Below, piece after piece: positions 15,461 through 23,164 of a DNA stretch of 32,129 nucleotides (the first letter of the stretch is position 1; each line of letters begins with the position of its first letter). This DNA is from an uncultured Clostridia bacterium (GTDB lineage: Bacteria; Bacillota; Clostridia; Christensenellales; Borkfalkiaceae). The DNA lies in the NCBI GenBank assembly GCA_947626005.1, contig CANQQM010000013.1, forward strand, positions 1-32,129. The letters are read 5' to 3'. The position numbers and the translations under genes are program-made. The notes under the pieces were generated by a model. That model was given only the letters and a program-made list of their open reading frames with translations. It ran no database searches and was not told where the DNA came from.

Positions 15461-15683
15461 TCGCATCTCCGCCGCGGAGATGGCGTTCGCTGAGATTTTT
15501 TTCGAGGACCGCCCGCACCCGCACCGAGAGCGCGGGATCGATCGCGGGCAGCCGTTCCGTAAGATCTTTATGCACGGTGGATTTGCCGATGCCGAAGACC
15601 TCCGCGCAGGCTCGCACCGTGCAGCCCGTCTCCGCCACATACTCTCCGCACCGACGCACCCGCTCCTCGATCTCTCTCCACAT
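15426..15683 (-). CDS. spoIIID: Stage III sporulation transcriptional regulator SpoIIID
   Basis: The 85-residue protein matches SpoIIID over its whole length. It has an N-terminal ERVRRCGEYVAETGCTVRAC, a helix-turn-helix AEVFGIGKSTVHKDLTERLP, the INPAL-like segment IDPALS, and the basic tail SERHLRGGDATRRKYEKRRR. SpoIIID is a mother-cell DNA-binding protein that adjusts the sigma-E regulon and prepares for sigma-K, so its presence indicates a capacity for endospore formation. The ATG at 15683 follows a GGGGG ribosome site with 7-nt spacing; upstream codons in frame lie in the leader. That ribosome site is inside an inverted repeat, and a short ORF ends just before it. The gene's 3' end is tandemly duplicated downstream. 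Confidence 0.95.
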   Translation of the reverse strand: MWREIEERVRRCGEYVAETGCTVRACAEVFGIGKSTVHKDLTERLPAIDPALSVRVRAVLEKNLSERHLRGGDATRRKYEKRRRF

Positions 15684-15690
15684 GAAAAAT

Positions 15691-15735
15691 CCCCCTTTTT
15701 TCGACAGGATATTTATTCCTATGTCGAATCGGGGG
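15691..15735 (-). promoter_or_regulatory. Hairpin masking the spoIIID ribosome binding site
   Basis: In the mRNA CCCCC (15735-15731) can pair with the GGGGG Shine-Dalgarno (15695-15691), reinforced by an inner CGACA (15726-15722) / TGTCG (15706-15702) stem. Pairing would hide the ribosome site. In B. subtilis, spoIIID translation is known to depend on translating a small upstream ORF (usd) that opens such a structure. Confidence 0.5.
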
Positions 15736-15738
15736 AAA

Positions 15739-15774
15739 TTAGAACGAAAGAGCTTGTTTCGATCGTCGGCGCAT
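15739..15774 (-). CDS. Putative usd-like upstream ORF of spoIIID (11 codons)
   Basis: ATG at 15774 opens MRRRSKQALSF and stops with TAA at 15741-15739, only 3 nt before the CCCCC arm of the hairpin that masks the spoIIID ribosome site. A ribosome terminating here would cover that arm and free the Shine-Dalgarno. A GGGG run lies 10 nt upstream, a weak ribosome site. The position fits the usd mechanism described in B. subtilis; the peptide itself shows no family. Confidence 0.4.
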   Translation of the reverse strand: MRRRSKQALSF

Positions 15775-15854
15775 TGAATAGATGCCCCTGCCCCCAAGAG
15801 GGACGAAAGGATGTGCTGCGCGGATAAGCCAAGTGCGTAAAGCGAAGCGAAACG

Positions 15855-16628
15855 CTATGCGAGAAGATAGCCGAGGGCGCTGCCGAGACAGTCACCTAAG
15901 CATGCCGCCTCTTTGACGCGCATCGAAAAGGCATTTTCGGCAACGTATTCCTTCGGGTCCCCGATTTTTCCGAAAATGTACCGCTCGGCGCTCCGATCGT
16001 TGGCGTCGGTCTTTACGACGGTAAACCGCGACGCAAACGCAAGGATATTGCCGCCGTCGAGGAACTTTTTGAGCTTCGGAGAGAGCAGCCACGAATCGCA
16101 GCTGAAAAAGCGGGGCGAGAAGAGCTCCTTCGCACGGGCAAAGGAGGCATCCGCATCCGCCGCTTCGAGCTTGCCCTCTGCGGGAATATGCACTTCGCAG
16201 TACATGGTCCCCGCGGGGAAAATGCGGCCGCCGAACGCGACCTCTTCCTCGGACAGGCGGGGCACGAACTGCAATCTCCCGAGGCGAAAAATCTCCGCGC
16301 GGACAAGATGAGAGAGCCATGCGGTTTCGCGAAGTCCGATCTCTCCCCTCTCAAGAAGGAGGTGCTTCGTCCAAATCGTCACATCGTGCACGGTAGCGAG
16401 CCACTCCTCTCGGCATAGTCCGCGGGCAAGGAATTTGGGTTCGCTCTCCGCAAGGAAATGCACGAAGAGGGCAAGCACCCTGTCGGGGCGGTCCCCCGCG
16501 TAGTCGGCCTCCGACAAGGGGGAAGCGGGAAGAGCGCGCACCTCTTCTTCGGAGAGAGAAATTTGTTTGACAACGGAGATATGGCGTTCGGGGAGGCCTA
16601 TCTCGTGCATAAATTCTTCGCAGTTCAT
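15855..16628 (-). CDS. Probable GNAT-like acyltransferase-domain protein
   Basis: The 257-residue cytosolic protein has no signal peptide or membrane segment. The central stretch WLSHLVRAEIFRLGRLQF and the following PAGTMYCEVHIPAEGKL resemble the Bacillota family annotated as acyltransferase-domain proteins (an N-acyltransferase N-terminal domain plus a GNAT-like C-terminal domain). I recognise this by resemblance only, and no catalytic residue can be assigned. The start is uncertain: the ATG at 16628 has AAAGAG immediately before it, and a second ATG at 16610 is possible. It lies 50 nt downstream of the surface-protein gene, across a probable terminator, so it may not belong to the carbohydrate operon. 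Positions 15775-15854 upstream of spoIIID hold nothing further. Confidence 0.5.
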   Translation of the reverse strand: MNCEEFMHEIGLPERHISVVKQISLSEEEVRALPASPLSEADYAGDRPDRVLALFVHFLAESEPKFLARGLCREEWLATVHDVTIWTKHLLLERGEIGLRETAWLSHLVRAEIFRLGRLQFVPRLSEEEVAFGGRIFPAGTMYCEVHIPAEGKLEAADADASFARAKELFSPRFFSCDSWLLSPKLKKFLDGGNILAFASRFTVVKTDANDRSAERYIFGKIGDPKEYVAENAFSMRVKEAACLGDCLGSALGYLLA

Positions 16629-16637
16629 CTCTTTGAA

Positions 16638-16671
16638 AAAGGGGGGAGGGAAATCGCTCTCCCTCCCCTTT
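16638..16671 (-). terminator. Terminator-like hairpin after the surface-protein gene
   Basis: On the minus strand AAAGGGGAGGGA pairs with TCCCTCCCCCCTTT (two extra C bulged), ending in a TTTTT run. It sits between the stop codon at 16679 and the next gene. Confidence 0.6.
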
Positions 16672-16678
16672 CTGTCCT

Positions 16679-19288
16679 TTATTGGTTCTTCTTTTTCTTA
16701 CGGACGATCACGATGACCGCTGCGCAGGCAATAAGAACGACTGCCGCGCCGCCGACCGACAGACCGATCGCAAGGCCGCGCTTATTCTTCCCGTTGTCCG
16801 AGGCACCGGGCTCGTCGCCGCCGGGGGTCGTTTCGCCGGGGGCGGTGCCGCCGGGCGTCGTGCCCCCGGGGGTGGTGCCGCCGGAGGTCGAGGCGCTCTT
16901 CGTTCTGACCTTGAAGGAGATCGTTTCGGAAGCGAAGGCGGTCTCCGAAGCCTTGATGCGGACATAGAGCGTATATTCGGTATCCGCCTGAAGGTTGCCC
17001 CATGTACCGAAGCCGTCCATCCACGTACCGTCTTCGCCGAGTTTGAACTGATAGCCTGCGAAGGTATCGGTGCGGATGATGCTCTCGGTGATCGTGGAGA
17101 AGGTGATCATGTCCTCGGTAAGCGTCGTGACGGGGAGCACGAGTTCGGTGGTCTCCGAGCTGCCGTCCGCCTTGCGGATGTACAGCTTCATCCCGGGGGT
17201 GACGGCGGAGCCGCTTGCGAACGCGTTGTCGAAATTCTTGTCCGTCGCAACCTCATAGGTCGCTTCGTAGGTCGCCGTGGCGTTGAGATAATCGACCGCA
17301 ACGACGCTGCCGTTGGGCGAAGATTCCTTTTCTTGCGTGCGGGAGAATTCCAGCGTGTTGATGGTAGCCGTCTTTACAAATGACCCTTCCGTCGCATTCT
17401 GGACGTCGAAGTAGAGCATGATGTTGTTATTTTTCCCGTTGTTTGCAAAGCCCGACGGGTCAGCATCCAGCCAGAGGTCGTATGTGCCTGCGGGAAGCAA
17501 TTTGTGCGCCATCTGCAAGGTTGCGGGATCGCCGAAAGCATTCGCGCCCCAAACGCCGAGCGCCGTCGCATGGCTCAACGTGATGTTGAGGTGAAGATAG
17601 CGGTCGAAAGAGTACCAATTCTCCACGGGAATGGAGATGTAGTTGTCGTAGCCGCCGTTCTTGGCGTCGAACTTGACTTCGATCTTCCCCTCTTTTGCTT
17701 CGGCAACGGTATCTGTAAGCGGCGCCTTGATCTCGCCCGTGAGAATGGAAGGACCTTCACCGTTGTGGAAGATTACGGTATCGACCACGATATGGCTTTC
17801 AACGGGGTCTTCGGCCGCCGCCGCTTCCGCCGCTTGGGCCTTCAAGTAAAAGCGGAGGGCGAAATCCCCTGCCTTCTCGTTCGTCATATCAAAGTCGACG
17901 AAATAATGGCCTGCCGCATAATTTTCGCGTGCCGTACCCGTCATCAGATTCCACTCGTATCCTACGCCGAGCGTGATCGCGGTATCCGTATAGAAGCCCA
18001 CGGTGAGCTTCGGCTGAAGTTCGGGATCGAAGTTCGTGATCGCGACATGGAACTGGAGCTCCGTCGCCGCTGCGTCTGCGGGATCGTAAGAAACGGTTGC
18101 GCCCGTGTAGCCGTCGACCGTGCCGCTCTGCTCCAAAGTAGCATTCTCGGCCCAAGTGAGCCATTCGCCAATGTGAACTTCGGGAACGTATCCGGGGTCG
18201 TTGATGAAGGCGGGAGCTGCCGCGCCGCCGAATGCCATCCCGGCGATATCGAGCTCCGCCGCGGAAGCGCCCGCTTCGGGCGTCGCCACAAATACGAGCT
18301 TGGAGATCGCGCCCTGATGGCCGGTAAAGTAGGTGCTGAGGTTGATGGATACCACAAAATATCCCTCCGTACCGGACTTTACGCGGGTCACGTTCCAAGG
18401 GTTCGGCGCCTCACCGAGAAGGTTGTTCACAAACAGGTTGGCGTCTGCCTCGGCGACCTCCTCGATGTGCCCTTTGACCTCCGAGAGCCCCGTCTGCTTG
18501 AGTTTGAGGTGGAGATAGGTCCATGCGGTCGGCCAAGCGGCGATGGATTCGGTGAACGGAATTTCGATCGTGGCGGGTGCGCTTGCATCGGTGATCGAGA
18601 TCATGCCCGCGCCGTTATCGACGGCATCCGCATACTGGGGGTCGGTTTCGGGAAGGCGTGCGAGCGTATTTGCCGAGAAAGTCGCGTTCGTCGAAGTCCA
18701 CTCGGAATATTCCTCGAATTTGGCATCCGGCGTTTCGACGGGAGCGGTGTAGGGCGTCTTTTGGTAGCTGACCCCGTCGACGGTGAGTTCCTCGACGGTG
18801 ACGGTCTTTACGGCGTCCGTGACCGTTCCGCTGTCGAAATAGAAGCCGAGGTACAGCTCTGTCTCCGCACCGAGCCCCGAAAGGGTGCCCGTTTTTTCGT
18901 AAAGGGTGTTTGCCGTCATGGAATCGTTCTCTACAAGTTTCCCGTAGGCAGCATTCCAGTCGCCCTCCGCATTGCATGCCCAGATCTGCAGAGCCATATC
19001 CGCGTCGGGCTTCAGCTTGACCGAAACGGTCGAAGCGGACGAAACCCCCGTGACATGAACAAGCACACGGTTGTATTCGACGGCAGTCCACTGATAGGAG
19101 ATCTGCGTCTTGTTCTCCGCCTCGGTCGCGGAAGTTCCGTTAATGGAAAACTTCGTGCCGCTCCACGCTTCGTAGAACGCGCCGACCGTAGGCGTCGCCG
19201 CTTGCGCAACAAGCAGGGATCCCCCCAATGTTGCCGTACCGAGCATCGCCAACGTGAGCGCGCCCATGAGTAGTTTCTTACCCTTCAT
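16679..19288 (-). CDS. Membrane-anchored surface protein with four CBM-like beta-sandwich modules
   Basis: The 869-residue protein starts with a clear signal peptide (cleavage near AQA-A, residues 30-31). It ends with a PGGTTPGG-type linker, one hydrophobic helix and the basic tail RKKKKNQ. There is no LPxTG motif, so it is held by the membrane helix rather than by sortase. Four similar segments follow, at about 35-175, 190-350, 375-520 and 535-655. Each ends in a hydrophobic strand such as VTVEELTVDG, LDIAGMAFGG, VDTVIFHNG or INTLEFSR, as in galactose-binding-like carbohydrate modules. A small Ig-like module (FKLGEDGTW ... TEYTLYVRIKASETAF) precedes the linker. No catalytic motif is visible. 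It probably binds glycan or cell wall. AGGAGG precedes the ATG. It follows the Lpl transporter genes and a lipoprotein of similar build. Confidence 0.7.
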   Translation of the reverse strand: MKGKKLLMGALTLAMLGTATLGGSLLVAQAATPTVGAFYEAWSGTKFSINGTSATEAENKTQISYQWTAVEYNRVLVHVTGVSSASTVSVKLKPDADMALQIWACNAEGDWNAAYGKLVENDSMTANTLYEKTGTLSGLGAETELYLGFYFDSGTVTDAVKTVTVEELTVDGVSYQKTPYTAPVETPDAKFEEYSEWTSTNATFSANTLARLPETDPQYADAVDNGAGMISITDASAPATIEIPFTESIAAWPTAWTYLHLKLKQTGLSEVKGHIEEVAEADANLFVNNLLGEAPNPWNVTRVKSGTEGYFVVSINLSTYFTGHQGAISKLVFVATPEAGASAAELDIAGMAFGGAAAPAFINDPGYVPEVHIGEWLTWAENATLEQSGTVDGYTGATVSYDPADAAATELQFHVAITNFDPELQPKLTVGFYTDTAITLGVGYEWNLMTGTARENYAAGHYFVDFDMTNEKAGDFALRFYLKAQAAEAAAAEDPVESHIVVDTVIFHNGEGPSILTGEIKAPLTDTVAEAKEGKIEVKFDAKNGGYDNYISIPVENWYSFDRYLHLNITLSHATALGVWGANAFGDPATLQMAHKLLPAGTYDLWLDADPSGFANNGKNNNIMLYFDVQNATEGSFVKTATINTLEFSRTQEKESSPNGSVVAVDYLNATATYEATYEVATDKNFDNAFASGSAVTPGMKLYIRKADGSSETTELVLPVTTLTEDMITFSTITESIIRTDTFAGYQFKLGEDGTWMDGFGTWGNLQADTEYTLYVRIKASETAFASETISFKVRTKSASTSGGTTPGGTTPGGTAPGETTPGGDEPGASDNGKNKRGLAIGLSVGGAAVVLIACAAVIVIVRKKKKNQ

Positions 19289-19316
19289 AATTTCCTCCTG
19301 ATTTTCACATATTTTT

Positions 19317-19401
19317 ACGGCGTTTCGCCGTTTGTGCCGAGAGCTCCCCCGCCGCTTATCGCCTATTCGGGGGGGCAGAATAGCCCTGCCCGCCCGAATA
19401 G
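19317..19401 (-). repeat. Two hairpins between the lipoprotein and surface-protein genes
   Basis: The 136-nt gap holds two inverted repeats. CTATTCGGG..GGGCAG with CTGCCC..CCCGAATAG forms about 15 bp with one mismatch (19363-19401). ACGGCG/CGCCGT forms 6 bp around a 3-nt loop (19317-19331). Neither is followed on the minus strand by a T-run, so they look more like mRNA-processing or stability elements than complete terminators. No clear promoter is visible in the gap. Confidence 0.5.
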
Positions 19402-19424
19402 ACTGAGGGGGGAGGAATGAAGTG

Positions 19425-21140
19425 TCATTTTGTGATGAGGTCGATGGACAGGAAGTAGAGATTACGGCTTCCGTCGTATTGGTGCTGCGCTTTCTGTGCG
19501 CAGGGGGAAGGACAGTGCGGGTAGAAGACGAGAGACGTTATCGTATAGTCCTCGAACTTGGTGTTGTCCGTAAGGTGCATCTTCGAGAAGTCGTAGCCGA
19601 TGGTGTAGATCATCGTCTCCTCGTCGTAGGAGACCGTCTCCACGATGCCCTCGAGGTTCTCCCCCGTGAGGACGCCGTTCGCGCCCGACAGGGCGGAATC
19701 TTTGCCGTTGAAGAGGGTCGCCGAACCGCGGAGGACGAACTGGCCGGGATTCTGCCCTTCGCTGTGGGCGGAGGAGTTATTCACAATGCCGATGCCGAGG
19801 TGGGTGAGCCCGTCGGGGGCGTAGACCTTGATTTGCATCCCCTTCACGCCCGCGCCGTTCTTGACGCCGACGGAGAGATTCAGCCAGCTCTCGTTGAACA
19901 TCATCTCGAGCTTTGCATTGCCGCCGTTTGCCGCGCGCGGAATGGTGATGTCGCTCGAATTGGAGACCCAGTTATCCGCAACATAGGCCCCCGCCGCCGC
20001 CGTGCGGATGAAGGTGACGCCCTCGATGCCGATCTCCCCTTCCACGGGCGTGACGACGACCGCCGTCACCGTCCCGTTCTTTATATACTGCGTCTTGAGA
20101 TCGTCGTCGTCCGAATCGGGCATTGCGTTCTCGTAGTCGTATTCGAAGGGATCGTCCTTCCCCGTGAGCGTGACTTGCGTCGCCGAAGAGACGGCCTTCG
20201 CCGCCCCGGGAAGGGTGTACTGCACCGCGATGCTTGCCTTGGCGCCCGCATCCCCACGAAGCGCCACCTGCAGCTTCGCATAGTCCGTGCTGTACTTCTC
20301 GACGGGGATGTAGACGGAACCGCTGCCCGATGCGGTGATCTTCCCCTCCTCCTTTGTGAGGGTGACGCCGCTGTCTGCCGTCGCCGCCGAAAGGTCGGCG
20401 ACCGGCTTGACGTACCGATCCTCGAGGGCGGGATCGCCGTCGGGCAGGAATTCGAAGTTTATGATATCGAGGGCGCCCGAAGCGTCGGCCGTGGGCGCAT
20501 ACGAGGGAAGGGAGTCGATGAAGAGAACGAAGCCGAGAATGGTCTTATCCTTGACCGATTGCCCCTGCACGGCGGTATAGTTCTTGTCGGTGATGAGGGA
20601 TTCCCCCATCTCGAAAATCGCATACTGCTCGCCGTCCGTAAGCTCCTGCAGATGCACGGTGACGGGAGAATAGCCGAGGTCGTATGCCTCGTAATACACC
20701 GCCTGAACGGCAAAGCGCTCCGCACCGCTGCTGTTTAGCGTGATCTTGACGTTGCCGTAAGCGGGAGAATAGTTTTCCACCGCGGCATAGACGTATGCAA
20801 AGTCGGTCACATCCTGATAGCTGATATGGACGGGAGAAGTCCCCTCGATCTTATAGGTGCTGTCCGCCTTGAAGGCCGTATAGGAAGAGATCGCGGGAAC
20901 GGCGCCCGCCGCGGGCGAAGAGGGCGCGGAGGCGGGCTTTTCGGGATAGACGATCTGCGGAGGCGTTGCGGGCGTTTCGATATCGGGGCGCTCGATCACG
21001 TCCTTATATCCGCCGTCGCCCGTGCCGCCGCCATTGTTGCCGCCCGTTCCGTCGCCGTCGTTCGTGCCGTCGCACGCGGCCGCCGCAAAGAGCAATGCGG
21101 GAAGGGTGACAAACGCCAAGAGTTTCTTCATTCCTTTCAT
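19425..21140 (-). CDS. Lipoprotein with three CBM-like modules, function unknown
   Basis: The 571-residue protein has a lipoprotein signal peptide with lipobox FAAAAC (Cys 23), then a Gly/Asn/Asp-rich tether. Three beta-rich segments follow (about 88-240, 255-370 and 380-550). Their closing strands (LDIINFEFLPDG, IGIEGVTFIRTA, TITSLVFYPH) match those of the neighbouring 869-residue surface protein. A strand pattern VYIPVEKYSTDYAKLQV resembles YISIPVENWYSFDRYLHLNI in that protein. The family is not recognised and no catalytic residues are evident. It is probably an extracytoplasmic glycan-binding protein. AAGGAG lies upstream of the ATG; the permease gene ends only 27 nt before it, so it belongs to the transporter operon. 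Confidence 0.7.
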   Translation of the reverse strand: MKGMKKLLAFVTLPALLFAAAACDGTNDGDGTGGNNGGGTGDGGYKDVIERPDIETPATPPQIVYPEKPASAPSSPAAGAVPAISSYTAFKADSTYKIEGTSPVHISYQDVTDFAYVYAAVENYSPAYGNVKITLNSSGAERFAVQAVYYEAYDLGYSPVTVHLQELTDGEQYAIFEMGESLITDKNYTAVQGQSVKDKTILGFVLFIDSLPSYAPTADASGALDIINFEFLPDGDPALEDRYVKPVADLSAATADSGVTLTKEEGKITASGSGSVYIPVEKYSTDYAKLQVALRGDAGAKASIAVQYTLPGAAKAVSSATQVTLTGKDDPFEYDYENAMPDSDDDDLKTQYIKNGTVTAVVVTPVEGEIGIEGVTFIRTAAAGAYVADNWVSNSSDITIPRAANGGNAKLEMMFNESWLNLSVGVKNGAGVKGMQIKVYAPDGLTHLGIGIVNNSSAHSEGQNPGQFVLRGSATLFNGKDSALSGANGVLTGENLEGIVETVSYDEETMIYTIGYDFSKMHLTDNTKFEDYTITSLVFYPHCPSPCAQKAQHQYDGSRNLYFLSIDLITK

Positions 21141-21167
21141 AATTTTTCTCCTTGTTTTATTCGGGGA

Positions 21168-22091
21168 TCATTCCTTGACCGATCCGAGCACGAGACCCTT
21201 TATAAAGAACTTCTGCGCAAACGGATAGAGGGGAATTACGGGGAGGATCGCGATGAAGATCTGCGCGGATTCCAACGTCTTTGTGGGGATCTGTGCAAGA
21301 AGCGCCGCATCGCCGGGGTTGGTGACAAGCTGTTGGCGAAGGATATTCGCCTCGTTGATCATGTTGTAGATGTACGTCTGCAGGGGGAAGTTGTCGGGCG
21401 ACATGTAGATGAGACCGTCGAACCAGTTGTTCCAATGTTGGACCCCCGTAAAGAGGATGACCGTTGCAAGGGCGGGAAGAGAGACGGGAAGCACGATCTG
21501 GAAGAGAATGCGGTAGTGCCCCGCTCCGTCGAGCGTTGCCGCCTCGGTGAGGTCCTTGGGGATCTGACGGAAGAAGTTGATGAGAAGCACCATGTTCCAT
21601 GCGTTCATCGCCGTCGGGAGAATGAGCGCAAGGATGTTGTCGCTGAGCCCGAGTTTGGTGATGACGATGTACGTCGGGACAAGCCCGCCAGAGAAGAACA
21701 TCGTGATGATGAAGAGGACGGTATAGAACATTCTGCCGCGGAAGGCGTCGTTCCCCTTCGAGAGCGGGTACGCTCCGAGCGTTATGACCCCCACCGAGAC
21801 CGCCGTCCCGAGGACGACGCGCAGAACGCTCATCCCGAAGGCGCGGAAGAATGCGATCTTCGTGACAAGCACCTTATAGGCATTCGCCGTGAATCCGACG
21901 GGGATAAGCCCCACCTTGCCCGCGTTGACCGCTTCGTCGCTCGAAAGACTGGTGGCGAGAAGGTTCAAAAAGGGCGCAAGGCACAAGAGCGCAAACAGGA
22001 TGAGGAAGGTCGTGTTGAGAATGAGGAAGGCACGGCGCGGGCCGGAGATCTTCATCCGCATCGGTCGATTTTTTACGGTTGCGTTTTCCAT
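21168..22091 (-). CDS. lplC: Carbohydrate ABC transporter permease, LplC/YtcP type
   Basis: The 307-residue inner-membrane protein has about six hydrophobic helices and the importer EAA loop EAATLDGAGHYRILFQIVLP (about 185-205), which docks the cytosolic ATPase. The conserved ending FIKGLVLGSVKE is typical of the LplC/YtcP branch of CUT1 sugar permeases. It pairs with the permease encoded 10 nt upstream. No ATPase gene is in the locus, as is usual for these systems, which share an MsmK-type ATPase encoded elsewhere. AGGAGG lies 5 nt before the start. Substrates of this branch include complex oligosaccharides; here they are inferred from the GH114-like neighbour. Confidence 0.88.
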   Translation of the reverse strand: MENATVKNRPMRMKISGPRRAFLILNTTFLILFALLCLAPFLNLLATSLSSDEAVNAGKVGLIPVGFTANAYKVLVTKIAFFRAFGMSVLRVVLGTAVSVGVITLGAYPLSKGNDAFRGRMFYTVLFIITMFFSGGLVPTYIVITKLGLSDNILALILPTAMNAWNMVLLINFFRQIPKDLTEAATLDGAGHYRILFQIVLPVSLPALATVILFTGVQHWNNWFDGLIYMSPDNFPLQTYIYNMINEANILRQQLVTNPGDAALLAQIPTKTLESAQIFIAILPVIPLYPFAQKFFIKGLVLGSVKE

Positions 22092-22101
22092 GTCCCCCTC
22101 C

Positions 22102-23136
22102 TCAGAAAATTTTGTAGCCTTTCGTCTTGTAGGCGATGAAGTAGCTGACCGAGAAGAACGCGGCGCTGATGACCGACTTGAAGAAGCCGATCGCGGTACC
22201 GACGGAATACTGCCCGACCTGCAAAAGACCGATGCGGTATGCCATCGTGTCGAGGATGTCGCCCGTCTCGTAGACCGAAGGGTTGTACATGACGAGGATC
22301 TGATCGAACCCGGCGTTCATGATGTTCCCGATGTTGAGGATGCTCATGAGAACGACCATGCTCATGATCCCGGGGAGGGTGATGTGGAGCACGAGCTGGG
22401 TGTGATTCGCCCCGTCGATCTTCGCCGCCTCATAGAGGGCGGGGTCGATGTTGGTGATCGCCGCAAGGAACACGACGATCTGATAGCCGATCGTCTTCCA
22501 GACGTCCGTCCCGACGATGATGATGCGGAACCAACGGTTGGAGGTGATGAAGTACACGGGATCGATCCCGAGCATCTCCAAGAAGTAGTTGATCGCGCCC
22601 GAATAGGAGAAGAGGTCGACCATGATGTTCCCGAGCAGCGCCCAAGACAGGAAGTAGGGCAAGAAGAGCACCGTCTGCACCGTCTTTTTGATGAGATGCA
22701 AGTTGATCTCGTTGATGAGGAGCGCAAGCAGGATGGAGAGCGTCGAGGTGAACACGATCTTCCAGAAGGCGATGATGAAGGTGTTGCGCGTCGCCTGCCA
22801 GAAGTCGGGACGGTTGAAGAGGTTGCTGAAATGCCTGAACCCGACCCACGGCGATCCGAAGAACCCCTGTACGACGTTATATTTTTCGAATGCCATCACG
22901 AGGCCGATCATCGGGACGATCATAAAGATGACGACCAGAACGACCCCGGGGAGAAGCATGGAGTGCAAAACGAGCTGTTCTTTGAAATTGGCCTTTTTGC
23001 GCTTGGGGCTCTGCCCCTCGGGACGTTCTTCGAGAAGAGGAGCCGTTTCCTCCGTTTCGGCGTTTTCGACGACCTCTTCCGTTTCGGCGTTTCCCGCGGT
23101 CTCTTCCGTTTCGGGGCTTATGATGATTTCTTCCAT
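22102..23136 (-). CDS. lplB: Carbohydrate ABC transporter permease, LplB type
   Basis: The 344-residue membrane protein has six helices from about residue 60 and an EAA loop (YEAAKIDGANHTQLVLHITLP), with the LplB-type ending SYFIAYKTKGYKIF. Unlike typical members, it carries an acidic N-terminal tail of about 50 residues with three 9-residue repeats (ETEETAGNA, ETEEVVENA, ETEETAPLL). These are encoded by a 27-bp tandem repeat at 23032-23112, then a basic KRKK patch before the first helix. The tail is cytosolic by topology and its role is unknown. AGGAGG precedes the ATG by 5 nt. It forms the channel with the downstream LplC-type permease for sugars delivered by the binding protein encoded just upstream. 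Confidence 0.88.
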   Translation of the reverse strand: MEEIIISPETEETAGNAETEEVVENAETEETAPLLEERPEGQSPKRKKANFKEQLVLHSMLLPGVVLVVIFMIVPMIGLVMAFEKYNVVQGFFGSPWVGFRHFSNLFNRPDFWQATRNTFIIAFWKIVFTSTLSILLALLINEINLHLIKKTVQTVLFLPYFLSWALLGNIMVDLFSYSGAINYFLEMLGIDPVYFITSNRWFRIIIVGTDVWKTIGYQIVVFLAAITNIDPALYEAAKIDGANHTQLVLHITLPGIMSMVVLMSILNIGNIMNAGFDQILVMYNPSVYETGDILDTMAYRIGLLQVGQYSVGTAIGFFKSVISAAFFSVSYFIAYKTKGYKIF

Positions 23137-23164
23137 AAATACCTCCTCGCGTGATTTGGGAGCG

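Noticed and set aside
15314-15640. Possible second spoIIID-like ORF
   Set aside because: Only the last residues (RRKYEKRRR) match, because the 3' end was duplicated. The rest is an out-of-frame reading of spoIIID.
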